From Larix kaempferi (taxonomy: Eukaryota; Streptophyta; Pinopsida; Pinales; Pinaceae): a stretch of 64,000 nucleotides of DNA. The stretch spans positions 534,501 to 598,500 of the forward strand of contig BSBM01002100.1 in NCBI GenBank assembly GCA_027924585.1, given 5' to 3'. The number at the start of each line of letters is the position of its first letter. Positions within the stretch are counted from its first letter, which is position 1. The position numbers and the translations under genes were made by a program. The notes under the pieces were generated by a model. It saw only the letters and a list, made by a program, of their open reading frames with translations, had not been told where the DNA came from and made no database searches. Positions 35,057 to 47,137 of this stretch are shown here, in pieces.

Positions 35057-38000
35057 TGTGTAATGTCAAATCTACTGGAAAGCCCTTGGCTCACCTGAGT
35101 CAGCCCCTTCCAACACTATACTTATGGCTTTTGACGGGAGATCATTCTGCCCACATGGAGTCTTTCCCGCATTTGAAGTTCAACTTTTCGGTAAGTTAGT
35201 GACTGCGGAGGTTCAAGTGTTAGAAGCTCCTCTTGACTACAATTTGTTGTTAGGAAGGAGTTGGACGTATGCGATGAAAATGTCCCATCGTCCATTTTCC
35301 GAGTACTCATGTTCCCGCATGAAGGCAAGATCATCATTATTGATCAACTTTCATTTACTCAAAAAAAAAACAACGCTTCATCGGATTCGACAATCCCTTT
35401 GATTGATCAGTCTCACCCAACCAGTGAGAGTTTGGGAGTAGCCATGTACTCATCACTGATGGGCACATTAGACCTACCTGCTCTTATAAACTACATCGGT
35501 TATGCGATTACTTCTGAAATTTTGTCTTGGGAATTCTTCATTGTCAATCGAATAATTGATCCTTGGATTCTTCCCACTCAGCAAGAACTTACTGTTCCCT
35601 TATCTATTGCAGAAATTGGTTATCAAGGAACAAAAGATGTTGCAACAGATTATATATCGACTCTGTCTGTCTCCGCAGAGTCAGATATAGACTATACACA
35701 TGCATGGTCAGTCAACTCCATCCACTCTTTTGATTGTCTACATACTATTTTTTCCTCTGATGAGGCTATTTTGGAAGCCATGGTAGGACTGGATCATCCA
35801 TGGGAATACATGCATCACAGGTCCTACTTTCTTCCTGATCTAGACAAGATAGAGAATGGTGAGTTTTCAGTTAGACTTGGTGGTGATATCAATTTGTCCA
35901 TCAATCCTTCTACACAAATGATCTATGCTGAAGGTAACATGGAAAATATATTGAGGACCATACCGATCGATATCTCTATCAAACATGGTGTTGTGGAAAA
36001 CCTCTTTATTGGAACAGATTGTTCTCCTAATGAGATCACTCTGTATACCAACCTGTTTAAGGAATTCCATGACCTATTTTCCTGGTCTTACGAGGATATT
36101 CCAGGCATCGACCCACTATCGTGGAGCATGTCATCACGAATTACCCTAATGCTAAACTCATGAGACAAAAGCTCCATCCGGTAAACCCACGGAAAGCAAC
36201 GGCCATTAATGCTGAAGTTGAAAAACTGTTAAAAGTCGGTTTCATCTATCTGATCGCTATGACGGAATGGGTCTCCAACCCAGTTCCGGTGGAAAAAAAG
36301 AAAGGAACCATACAAGTTTGTACGGACTTCAGAGACCTCAATAAAGCCTTTCCTAAGGACAACTACCCCACACTGTTCATTGATCATATTATCGATGCGT
36401 GTGCGAGCCATGAAATGTTTTCTTTCATGGATGGTTTTTCAGGATATAATCATATTCAAATAAAACCTGAAGACAAACATAAAATGGATTTTATTTGTTC
36501 TTGGGGTACCTTTTCTTATCGGAAGATGCCTTTCGGGATGAAGAATGCTGGAGAAAATTTTCAACGCACCATCAATTTTGCTTTCCACGATATCAAGCAC
36601 GTAGTTGATCCATATATGGATGATATCCCAGCACAATCTTGTAAGAAACGAGATCATCTTGATCACTTGCGACTAGTGTTTGAGAGATGCAGATACTATA
36701 AGATTCATCTGAATCCTAATAAGTGTGTATTTTGTGTTGAGTCTAGGACCCTACTAGGTTTCATTGTCTCGATTCGTGGTATCATGGTCGATCCATTAAA
36801 AGTTAAGGCCATTGTAAATCTGCCTTCTCCTCGAACCCTACAACAACTTCAGAGTCTGTAGGGTATGTCTAACTTTCTACGACGTTTTATTATAAACTAT
36901 GCTAAAATAAAAAAAGGATTCATGACACTGCTCAAGCAAGATACCTATTTTATTTAGGACAAAGCTACTCAAACTTCATTTGAGGCTTTGAAAAAGGCTT
37001 TACTATCAGCCCCCTTGCTAAGCCCTCCAGATTATACCAAGGACTTCCTTCTATCTCTGGCTGCATCTATGTCCACGATTGGTATAATACTTGTTCAGGA
37101 GGATGACAAGCTCCAAGAGCATGTCATTTACTATATTTTGTGCACATTGATAGCTCCTGAGATTAAGTATTATTCCGTTGAAAAATTGGCATTAGCCGCT
37201 ATCGATGCAGTTCAGAGACTACGTCACTACATCCTACTGGGAACCACCACAGTGATTGTGGAAGTCAATCCTTTTTAGTATGTCTTAACCCGACGTATCA
37301 TCGGCAGGAAATTCAATAAATGGATTGTCATCTTGCAAGAGTTTGACCTAGTTTTCAATTGGCTAAGTCAAAGAAATCTCTGGTGTTCGCCGAACTAATT
37401 TTTGAATTTCCTAGTGATGTAGTAAACAATGAGGAAGAGTCATCATTCCCGAATGAACACATATTTCTTATTGCAACTTCTGACCCATGGTACGGGGATA
37501 TTTTAGTATATCTCCAAACTTTGAGGTGTCTGGCTACTTTCTCTACGGATGAACGACGAAAATTGAAAAACCATGCAAGGAATTATCTCATTATTTCTGA
37601 CACTTTGTACAGACGTGGGATAGATTCCATTTTGTGTCGTTGCTTAACTTTAGAGGAAGCAAAAACAGTATTGAATGATGCTCATAGTGGAGCCTGTGGG
37701 GGTCATATTTCTGGGTTAGCAACAACCCAGAAAATACTGCATGCTGGCTATTTTTGGCCCACGATATTTAAAGATTGTGTGGAAGATGTGAAACACTCTC
37801 AACCTTATCAATTTTTCACCAAAAAGATGAGAGCACACCCAACTCCTCTCCATCCTGTAATTACAGCAGGCCCCTTCACCAAGTGGGGGATTGATTTCAT
37901 GACATGTAATCCATCTTCGGTTGGAGGACATCATCACATCATTGTTTCCGTAGACTACTTTACAAAGTGGGTCGAGGCAATGCCTACTGTGAGGGAAGAT

Positions 38001-38732
38001 GGAGAAACGGATGCTTACTTCGTATTTAACCAAATCATTGATATATTTGGTATCCCCAAAGAAATCATTATGGACCATGGTCGACACTTTCCAAACAGCA
38101 TGATGACTAACTTCTATACTATGCTAGGTTTTCGACAGGAGAATTCATCCTCATTCTATCCATAGGCGAATGGTCAGGTCGAAGCGGTCAACAAAACTTT
38201 GAAAACCATTCTTCAAAGGACTGTTAATGCCAGTCGATCCAACTAGCACATCATGTTGTATCCATCTCTTTGGGAATACCAGTCTAATGTTAAGACTACT
38301 ACCAAGTTCTCACCCTTTCAACTTGTTCATGGGGTAGAAGTAGTTATTCTAGTTGAATGTGAAATTCCTTCATCAAAGTTAGCTATCCAACTACTCCCCA
38401 ACACTTCAGTTCTAGAGGAACGTTTGCTACACTTAGAGCATCTAGATGAACAACGCCGCAACGCGCTCATGGAAAATGAGGCTCATAAAAGTAGTGTCAA
38501 GCATCAATATGATAAGTCTATCAAACCAAGGGTGTTCTCTGAAGGATACCTTGTTCTGCTTTACGACCAAGACAAAGATCCCTTGGGGGCAGGAAATTCC
38601 AAATCTTTGTGAATTAGACCGTATATTGTCTTGAAATTTCTGAAGAAAGGGTCCTATGAGATAACCGATTATGAAGGATGTAAGTTTCCTGAGCCCAGAA
38701 ATGGGCTCTACCTAAAATCATATTATGCCTAG
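35057..38732 (+). pseudogene. Tat pol: RT, RNase H, integrase
   Basis: After two frameshifts (near 35070 and 35280) the frame carries GRSWTYAM and IIIIDQLSFTQ, then the RT from about 36120 with CTDFRDLNKAFPKDNYP and catalytic YMDD at 36613-36624. RNase H follows (about 36985-37280; LAASMSTIGIILVQEDD, YYSVEKLALAAIDAVQ). Integrase runs about 37500-38730: GGHISGLATTQKILHAGY, WGIDFM, a DHGRHF stretch where the second Asp is expected, and after a stop ANGQVEAVNK with the Glu. The end is TAG at 38730. Stops near 36859 (CAG), 36956 (TGG), 37276 (CAG), 38163 (CAG) and 38610 (TGG) fit C-to-T or G-to-A decay. Confidence 0.87.
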
Positions 38733-38834
38733 GCCTCTATGTTTTTTCTTGTATCATAGTTGTATATGTTTTGTAGAGTTAGTCTTCTTTTTTTTCCTGG
38801 TGTGTCTTATGTGTCTTATGGGTTGTATTTTCAG

Positions 38835-39264
38835 ATGAAAACTAAATGCTCCATAGGATTTGCGGATGGCGCTAGTCGCCACACCCGTTAGTTGGCTTCA
38901 GCGGCTTGGGTTATCTACTCAGCATCTGGTCAACTCGTGTCTTCGGTAGGTACCTATTTAAGCCATACCATGAATAACGTAGTTGAATACACTACAGTCA
39001 TCGAGTTACTCCGAGATGCTATTCATCACGGCATTTCACAGTTGGAGGTATGACTCGACTCACAGTTAGTTGTATTTCATTTAATGGGTGACTATAGAGT
39101 TCAGGATCCTGCTTTGCTTCATCATTTTTTGATAGTCAAGTTACTGGAAAGATATTTTTTATTTTATCACATCTCAACACATTTCAAGACATTTTAATTC
39201 ACTAGCTGATTCATATGCAAATTACATTTTAGATTGGCATATTTATCACACACAATCACATTAA
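38835..39264 (+). pseudogene. Second RNase H domain of Tat element, downstream of integrase
   Basis: Starting at the ATG at 38835, the translation has FADGASRHTR, LASAAWVIYSASGQL, NNVVEYTTVIELL and LDSQLVVFHLMGD, matching the plant/archaeal-type RNase H with its acidic residues D, E and D. After a 1-base frameshift near 39190 it ends NSLADSYANYILDWH and a TAA at 39262. One TAG (near 38890) and one TGA (near 39050) are present. Tat elements are known for such an additional RNase H. Here it sits about 100 bases after the integrase stop, separated by a T-rich tract ending TTTTCAG directly before the ATG, which looks like a splice acceptor. Confidence 0.78.
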
Positions 39265-39425
39265 GCATTCACATAAGATAAAAACACACATGTATATAAG
39301 ATCAGTAAGTTGTATATATATGTATAAAAAAACTATGAGTTTTGGGTCAAATTGTATGTCGCCGTGTCATATCAATATACAAAATGGGCTCAAAAGGCCT
39401 AAAAAATATACATATGTTTTTCTCC
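39265..39425. other. Gap between convergent Tat ORFs
   Basis: About 160 bp of AT-rich DNA between the end of the second RNase H (plus) and the end of the antisense ORF (minus). Both transcription units would converge here. Confidence 0.45.
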
Positions 39426-39612
39426 CTAGGGAGAAGGAGGGGTCTCTACCATCTCCGCTACAACCTCTTTGTAAAAGATGACGAGCCTGGCTACTTTCCT
39501 AAGTAACCTAATCCATGTCGAGGGCACACCCATGACATCCTCCTGCATAGCGAGTGACATCCGCTCGATCTTATAGGTGGGAATAGTCAGTCGACTCATC
39601 TTTCCCTCTATC
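39426..39612 (-). pseudogene. Antisense ORF of Tat element, last exon, distal part
   Basis: On the minus strand the frame enters from the copia junction and reads EGKMSRLTIPTYKIERM, STWIRLLRKVARLVIFYK and VVAEMVETPPSP to a TAG at 39428-39426, without any stop. Removing the copia and one copy of CTATC joins it in frame to 46085-46169. See the exon at 46262-47137 for the gene as a whole. Confidence 0.75.
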
Positions 39613-40114
39613 TGTTGAATATTGTAACTTCTAAGAATATTATATTTGTACTTTATTATTCCGGAGATGTTTCATCCCTCCGAGGTGAACCTATTGTATA
39701 TCTGGAGATGTTTATTCCTCTGATGGATTGTGGTAACTAGGGTTATTAGATATCCTATGTGGGGGGTCGGCCCTGAGTTTATTTGTTAGGGGTTATTAGA
39801 CCCTCTTAGGAGAGGTCGGCCCCATAGGGTAAAAAGTCAGTCAGGAAACAAGTATAAGTAGAGGAGGATGCTCCTCACTTATTACACACTTCCATCACTC
39901 GGAAAGTAGCGCACATCTGAGAGAGAGGTCTGCATATGAGGTAGAGAAGGAGCTCTAGTGTTGTACTACATCTTTTATATGGTTGATCATCTTATTGAGG
40001 AAAGATTTGCTGGGTTTTCTACCCCATGAGGGTTGCCCAGGGTAAAATCTCTGTCTATCTTGTGATTGTGTTTCTTTCAGTGATCTTGCTAGTCAAATTA
40101 GTATAAACTTAACA
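39613..40114 (+). repeat. 5' LTR of nested copia
   Basis: Starts TGTTGAATATTG, ends AACTTAACA. CACTTATTACACACTTCC and the AAGTATAAGTAGAGG motif near 39851 suggest the promoter region. Confidence 0.93.
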
Positions 40115-40482
40115 GTGTATCAGAGCTAGCCTGAATAGGACATCTTTCATAAGGTGAAAATATCTCTCTCTCTCTCTCCGGTGAAAATTAGGGTTTCTGC
40201 AAAAGTTAGTAATTTTGGATTCTGATTACATGGCTGGATATCCCTTCTCAAAATCGAAATTTTGAGACCTAGATCGAACTTTTTGGTTGGGTAGAACTCT
40301 GGGAAAGTCAAACCCTAGTTTGACCCAAAGTGCGATAAACCAGAAATTTTGTTGTAGATCCGGAAGGTGAAAAGTTGAAGTTTCCAGAAGCAGAACACAC
40401 CAGAACTTTCATTCAAGCACATCTCCTAGTAAGTGTTATTATATCCCTTGAGAAACTTCAATCTCTTTGATCCCTAAATAAT

Positions 40483-43400
40483 ATGGCTCCAAGCACTAAG
40501 CTTGAAGACAAGCTAGAGGGCATAGAAAATTTTCGAGCATGGAAATACAGAATTGGCCTCATTCTTGAAGAGAATGATCTTGTCCAGTATATCAAGGATG
40601 AGATTGCATAACCTGAAGAAGATGAAGCTAAAGAGAAGTATAGGAAGGATTTGATTAGAGCAAAGAGAATCATTGTTGATTCTATTAAAGACCACTTGAT
40701 TCCCCAAGTGGCATCCAAGAAGACCCCAAAGGAAATGTATGATGCCCTAAGAAGAATGTATGAAGGGAGGAACATCAATAGGAAGATGAACCTAAGATCT
40801 TAGTTGAAGAATACCAAGATGAACAAAGGAGAATCCATTCAAGACTACTTCTCAAGGGTTTCCCAAATCAAGGAACAACTAGATGCCATTGGAGATACCC
40901 TTGATGAAGATGAACTTGTAATGACTGCTCTAAATGGGCTCACTAGACCTTGGGAGTCATATATACAAACTATGTGTGCCAGAAAAGAAAGTATGAAGTT
41001 TGATGTAGTATGGGAGGATTGTATTCAAGAAGAAGCTAGGGTAGCCAATAGAGAATCCCTTCTCAAGGAGGATGACCAAGCCTTGGCTACTCATACCAAA
41101 AGAAGAAGAAAGGGTCACTTCAAGAAAGTTGAACACAAGGAGTCTCAACCCTCCCATAGATTTAAAAGGAGAAGAGGAACAAGCTCAAAAAGAGACCTCT
41201 CCATAGTCCAATGTTTCAATTGTCTTAAACTAGGACACATTGCTAGAAATTGTACTTCACAAACAGAGAAGAAGAAGAAGTTTGTTCACAAACGACATCA
41301 TGCACATATGGAAGAAGATGATAGTGGAGAAGAAGAAGAAGAGGAAAGGCCTCGAAAGAAAAGATCTAAATCAAAGAAAGAAGATGCAGAAGAATATGTT
41401 CTATTTTCTACACTCTCTGGGTCTGTAACACCTGGAGAAGATACATGGCTCATCGATAGTGGTGCTTCAAAGCACATGACAGGTCAAAAGAAAGCTCTCT
41501 CAAGACATGAAGAAAAGACTTCTCAACAAAAGGTATCTCTAGGAGATGATTATCAATATCCCATCAAGGGAATTGGTGAAGCAAGCTATAAGCTTGATTC
41601 TGGAACACCATTGAAGATGAAAGAAATTTTATATGTACCAGTTTTGAAGAAGAACCTACTTTCTATCTCAACACTAGATAAGAAAGGCTTTAGAGTTGCA
41701 TTCATAGATGGACAAGTACTTATGTGGCCCAAAGGAAAATCAATTGAGGATGCAATTGTTATTGGTGAAGAGGAAGGAGGTCATTACAAACTCAAGGGTT
41801 ATCCAGAAGCTGCCCTTGTCCATGAAACCACTAGCCCCAGTGAGCTATGGCATAGAAGGCTTGCTCACATTAACTACAAAGCCCTACCCTATGTAAGCAA
41901 GGTAGTTATAGGACTACCAGACTTAAAGGTTGATCATAATGGCACATGCAAAGGATGTGAAAAAGGGAAGAATATCAAGAACCCATTTCCAAAGAGCAAA
42001 ACAAAGACTAACAACATCCTGGAGTTAATACATTCAGATGTATGTGGAGCAATGCCCACCACATCTCTAAGTGGGTTTGAATACTATCTCACATTCATTG
42101 ATGACTATTCAAGGAAGACTTGGATATACTTTCTAAAAGGAAAGAATGAAGTCTTTGGAAAATTCAAAGAGTTCAAGGCTTTGATAGAAAGTCACTCATA
42201 AAATAAAATCAAGATTCTCAGAATAGATAATGGCGGAGAATATACTTCAAAGGATTTTGAAGACTTTTGTAAGGAAGCTAGAATTAAGAGAGAACTAACC
42301 ACTCCCTACAATCCCCAACAAAATGGGGTTGCGGAAAGAAAGAATAGAACCATCATGGAAGCTGTAAAGACTATGATACATGATCAAGACCTACCCATGT
42401 ATCTATGGGCTGAAGCAGCTAGGACAATAGTCTATGTACAAAATAGACTATCCCATAGTGCTCTTGAATTCAAGACTCCAGAAGAAGTGTTCACAGAAAA
42501 GAATCCTGAGGTAAGTCATCTCAAAATATTTGGATGTCCAGTGTACATTCACATTCCAAAAGAAAAGAGAACCAAGTTGGATCCTTCTGGTAAGAAGGGA
42601 ATATTTGTTGGATATTGTGAATCATCCAAAGCTTTCAGAATTTACATACTAGGTTTTCATCATATGGAAATAAGTAGAGATGTATCATTTGATGAAGAAG
42701 CAGCTCTCAAGAAATCTAGGAAGTGCCAACTTGAAGAAGTCTATGAATAAGATACACCTCCTAGAATCACAGAGGCTATGCTCATCCCTGAAGATGCTAC
42801 ACCAGAAGACTATGACATGTTAGAACCACAAGAACCCCCCATTACAAACTTATCTAGAAAAAGAAGGCCAGCATGGGCTAGAGACATTATTCAAGGAGCT
42901 AAAAAATATGGAGCTCCTAAAGGCTCCACTAGGGAAAGGAAGAAACCAAAGCTAGTATCCAACTATGTGGCCTTGATGTGTGATCTTGTGGATCAAGAAC
43001 CTACTAGCTATGAAGAGGCAGTTCAGAAGAAAGAGTGGGTAGAAGCAATGACAGAAGAATACCAATCAATAATGAAAAATGATGTTTGGGATATAGTTCC
43101 CAAACCAAAAGATAAAAGTGTGGTATCTTCCAAATGGATATTCAAGATAAAAACATGCTGCAGATGGTAGCATTGAAAAATATAAGGCAAGATTTGTAGC
43201 CAGAGGGTTCTCTCATAAAGAGGGAATTGACTATGAAGAAACATTTGCACCAATTGCTAGGTACACTTCCATTAGAACTATCATGGCACTTGCATCTATG
43301 ATGAAATGGAAATTACACCAAATGGATGTTAATACAGCCTTCCTGAATGGTGTGATTGAAGAAGAAGTGTACATAGAACAACCACAAGGATTTGATGTTA

Positions 43401-44542
43401 AAGATGGGAGAACACATGTATGCAAGCTGAAAAAGGCTTTGTATGGATTGAAGCAAGATCCCAGAGCTTGGTACGGAAGGATTGACAGTTTCTTAATAAG
43501 CATGGGCTTTACCAAGAGTAAAGTTGATCCTAATCTTTATCTCAAAGTTATGGATGATGAACATGTTATATTATTGCTATATGTAGATGATCTATTTCTG
43601 ACTGGAAATGAGAAACAAATTATCGAGTGCAAGAAGAAGCTCTCTTCAAAATTTGAGATGAAAGATCTCGAATTAATGCACTACTTCTTAGGTCTAGAAG
43701 TATGGAAAGAACCAAAAGGAATCTTTCTAAATCAAGGTAAGTATGTTGTGGGGATTTTTAAAAGATTCGATATATTGGAGTGTAAAGCCATGGCCACTCC
43801 CATGGACTCCAACTTGAAGTTATTAGTTGATGACACATCAGAGTTAGTAGATGTGACTCTATATAGACAGATTATTGGGTCATTGATGTATTTGACAAAT
43901 ACGAGACCAGACATATGTTTTGATGTAAATACCTTGAGTCAGTATCTAGTGGAACCTAGAAGAGTTCACTTAATAGCTGCAAAGCATGTGATAAGGTATC
44001 TAAAGGGTACATTAGATTTTGGTCTATATTATCTTGGAAATCATGACTTCGGATTGCATGGTTACTCAGATGTTGATTGGGTAGGAAGTGTTTCAGACAG
44101 GAAGAGTACATCAGATGGATGTTATTGTCTAGGATCTGCCATGATCTCATGGTTCAGCAAGAAACAGTCTAGTGTGGCTCTCAGTACAACCGAAGCGGAA
44201 TATATAGCTGCTTGCTCTGCTAGTTGTGAAGCAGTATGGCTTCGGAAACTATTATCGAGATTATTTGAATTAGATATGGATCCCACTGTGATCATGTGTG
44301 ACAACCAGAGCTATATCACGATGACAGAAAATCCAGTGTTCCATGATAAGTCAAAACACATAGAGATCCGATATTTTTATATACGGGATATGGTGCAGAA
44401 AGGAGCTATCGAGCTCAAGTATGTGAGCACTAATGAACAAATTGCTGATATATTGACCAAACCTCTGTCTCTAGTAAAGTTTGAGTATTTCCGAGACAAG
44501 CTTGGTGTAGTTCAGAAGGACCCTCCTCGAAAGGGGGAGTGA
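40483..44542 (+). pseudogene. Copia gag-pol polyprotein, nearly intact
   Basis: From the ATG at 40483 one frame carries gag, a CCHC knuckle CFNCLKLGHIARNC (about 41211-41252), an acidic/basic run of Glu then Arg/Lys, protease WLIDSGASKHMT (about 41448), the pre-integrase HRRLAHINYKALP, integrase (HSDVCGAM, IDNGGEY, GVAERKNRT), RT with YVDD at 43580-43591 and RNase H (SDVDWVGS, ALSTTEAEYIAAC), ending IADILTKPLSLVKFEYFRD and a TGA at 44540. Only four in-frame stops (40609, 40801, 42199, 42748) and one inserted A in an A-run near 43150 disable it. The first two stops fit CAA/CAG-to-TAA/TAG. All catalytic residues I can place are present. Confidence 0.93.
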
Positions 44543-45578
44543 TGTAGTCACTGATGATGAGATTGCCTGCATCGACAGTAAAGTCGATGATGTGGATACT
44601 TATGCCGACAGGGAGGTCGATGTATGAAGTCCTTAGTGGATAGGTGGGGATTGCATCATCCCCGGACTTAGATCCCTTGAATTGATCCATAGACAGATGT
44701 CTTCGAGAATGAAGTCCTCAGTGGATAGGTGGGGATTGCATCATCCCCGGACTTAGGTCCCTTGAATTGATGCGTAGACAGATGTCTCTGAGAATTGATT
44801 ATAGGACTGCATCGTCCCTATACCTTTGGTTCAAAATGTACATGATCTGGATTGCATCGTCCATAGACATGAGACTTGTCTTAAAGTGATAAGGAATGAT
44901 CCTCTTGGAATTTGATCGAGATTGCATCGTCCATAGACATGAGATTTGTCTTAAAGTGATAAGGAATGATCCTCCTGGAAGTTGATCTAGATTGCATCGT
45001 CCATAGACATGAGATTTGTCTTAAAGTGATAAGGATTGATCATCATGGAACTTGATCTGGATTGTATCATCCATGGACCTATGTTCTAAAAGTAAGCAGG
45101 ATTGATCATACTACAACTGGATTGTGTGCATTGCAGGTTATGCTACAATGATGATCCAGATGTTGTAGATCGAGATGATGATCCAGATTCTGTAGATCGA
45201 GATGATGATCCAGGTGCTGTAGATCGAGATGATGATCCAGATGTTGTAGATAGATATGATGATCCAAATGTTGTAGATCGAGATGATGATCCAGATACTG
45301 TAGATGATCCAGATGGATCGAGATAATGATCTAGATGCTATAGATCAAGAAGATCATGATGATGCTATTCGAGTGTTGCAGAAGATGAAGACTCAATACT
45401 GACGGTGTTGATGTTCCAGTGTTGAAGATCTAGAAGATGTTCCAGTAACTTGTTGAGTTACTGATGATGATGTATTGAAGAAAGCTTCCAATGATTTATA
45501 GATGTATCATGTATGATGTAGTCAATGACTCCTTACTCCTGCAAATGTTGTTATAATATCCTTCTCGTTAAGGGGGAG
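44543..45578 (+). repeat. Copia 3' untranslated region with three tandem arrays
   Basis: Array 1: two 86-bp units beginning TGAAGTCC at 44624 and 44710. Array 2: four units of 70-72 bp beginning ATTGCATCGTCC at 44849, 44921, 44991 and (degenerate) 45061. Array 3: six 27-bp units beginning GATCC at 45153, 45180, 45207, 45234, 45261 and 45288 plus a partial one. Array 3 is open in one frame as an acidic 9-residue repeat DDPDVVDRD. The last unit is followed by unique sequence and the polypurine tract. Confidence 0.85.
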
Positions 45579-46079
45579 TGTTGAATATTTTAACTTCTAA
45601 GAATATTATATTTGTACTTTATTATTCTGTAGATGTTTCATCCCTCCGAGGTGACCCTATTGTATATCCGGAGATGTTTATTCCTTCGATGGATTGTGGT
45701 AACTAGGGTTATTAGATCTCCTATGTGGGGGTCAGCCCTGAGCTTATTTGTTAGGGGTTATTAGACCCTCTTAGGAGAGGTCGGCCCCATAGGGTAAAAA
45801 GTCAGTCGGGAAACAAGTATAAGTAGAGGAGGATGCTCCTCACTTATTACACACTTCCATCACTCAGAAAGTAGCGCACATCTGAGAGAGAGGTCTGCAT
45901 AGGAGGTAGAGAAGGAGCTCTAGTGTTGTACTACATCTTGTATTTGGTTGATCATCTTATTGAGTAAAGCTTTGTTGGGTTTTCTACCCCATGAGGGTTT
46001 CCCAGGGTAAAATGTCTGTCTATCTTGTGATTGTGTTTCTTTCAGTGATCTTGCTAGTCAAATTAGTATAAACTTAACA
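45579..46079 (+). repeat. 3' LTR of nested copia
   Basis: 501 bp, starts TGTTGAATATTT, ends AACTTAACA, followed by the target duplication CTATC. Confidence 0.93.
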
Positions 46080-46084
46080 CTATC

Positions 46085-46169
46085 CTCACTAGCATGGAAT
46101 CAGCTACTCGGGGCTCGGTCGGATGTACATACACAAGAGGATGTCCCTGAGGCCGCACAGGTCCCACAT
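46085..46169 (-). pseudogene. Antisense ORF of Tat element, last exon, proximal part
   Basis: Begins after a splice acceptor GCAG (minus strand, AG at 46171-46170) and reads VGPVRPQGHPLVYVH and RVADSMLVR up to the copia insertion. The frame is open and continues at 39612. Confidence 0.75.
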
Positions 46170-46261
46170 CTGCATAAATCATATTTTCAATACTCTAACT
46201 CATTATAAAAATTATATACATAAAAAACTTTAAAATGGAGTAAATTTCAGGTATGTCTTAC
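46170..46261 (-). other. Intron of antisense ORF
   Basis: 92 bp on the minus strand, starting GTAAGA at 46261 and ending TTATGCAG at 46170, AT-rich inside. Splicing joins the flanking exons in phase (Asp codon split after its first base). The exon on the acceptor side has no stop. Confidence 0.7.
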
Positions 46262-47137
46262 CCATCTCTCCCCAGGATTCCCATGGAGGTAGAGCGAGCT
46301 CAGGATCTCCACAGAATTCCATCCCTAGATAGGGAAACTAGTCTAATCCTGGAATCCGATGGCCCCACCATGCTCAGAAGTTCTCATCAGTATATGAGAG
46401 TATCGTCTCTCCACCACCCTGGCATAAAAAGATATCTCCCCATCGAGTCATCAGTGGCTCGAAAGGATTGAGCGGCGGTAGGGCCATTCCTAGACTTAGG
46501 GCAGGAACCCTCTCAAAGAAGAAGCTACATAGGATGCTCCTGTATCTGAAGTTATTTTTCTTTCCTCTTTTTCACTCGGTCAGTTGGTGCTTCATACTCA
46601 CCACAAGACCCAAGCACCAGTCAAATACAACTCCCCAGAGGCATTCAACGCCTATCTGCAATAGTTCCTGTATGCTAAGTGTTTTGCAGATCTTCCCCCA
46701 ATCCTGTTTAAAGTACTCAGGATGACCTTCAAAGGGAAGATCGAGATCGAACCAATATGAACTTGACTTCCACTTTTCTCAATGCTAGGCAAACGATAGG
46801 CGTTGATGTAATCTTGTACTAATAGGGCACCCACTCCTCGGAACATACCTTTCAGTTTTACCAATGCCCCTCTTTGGGAAAAACCTGTTAGGAAGTAGAT
46901 GTCATCACGTGTGAGTTCAAGGATATCTCCCTGGAGATCAAATACCCCTTAATCGGCATCCCAATAGTTTACAAGTGTTTCTAGCAATTGTGTTTGGGCC
47001 CTCATATTGGTGGTTCGTAAAAACTTGATTAAACCACACCTTCTCAATGCACTCAGTGTCAATGGATCTCCCATAGAATGTCTATCCATATCCTCATGTT
47101 CCCTTTCCCTCCATGTTAGCACCATCCCTCCATTCAT
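46262..47137 (-). pseudogene. Antisense ORF of Tat element, first exon
   Basis: On the minus strand the ATG at 47137-47135 opens MNGGMVLTWREREHEDMDR, LRRCGLIKFLRTTNMRAQ and LVNYWDAD, then a TAA, GVFDLQGDILELTRDDIYFL and TGFSQRGALVKLKG, KVILSTLNRIGG, and after a frameshift and stops, SILCSFFFERVPAL, LSYTDENF, AWWGHRIPGLD and FPYLGMEFCGDPEL up to the donor at 46261. Extra ORFs on the strand opposite to gag-pol, between pol and the 3' LTR, are known from Tat elements such as maize Grande. The LTxDDIYFLTG stretch resembles the plant mobile domain type of protein. Function of such ORFs is unknown. The stops TAA, TGA and TAG fit C-to-T decay. Confidence 0.72.

Larger units (their letters stand above)
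39613..46079 (+). mobile_element. Ty1/copia element nested in Tat element
   Basis: 6467 bp, TG...CA, target duplication CTATC at 39608-39612 and 46080-46084. LTRs are 502 and 501 bp with about 21 differences by hand count, so it is younger than its host. Order: 5' LTR, degenerate tRNA-Met primer site GTGTATCAGAGC (40115-40126), one gag-pol frame, about 1 kb of tandem-repeat-rich non-coding DNA, polypurine tract AAGGGGGAG (45570-45578), 3' LTR. It lies in the antisense ORF of the Tat element, opposite to that ORF. Confidence 0.95.

Noticed and set aside
45102-45326. Acidic DDPDVVDRD protein as a separate gene
   Set aside because: Lies in the copia 3' untranslated region and is only the 27-bp array; no start context or homologue supports it.
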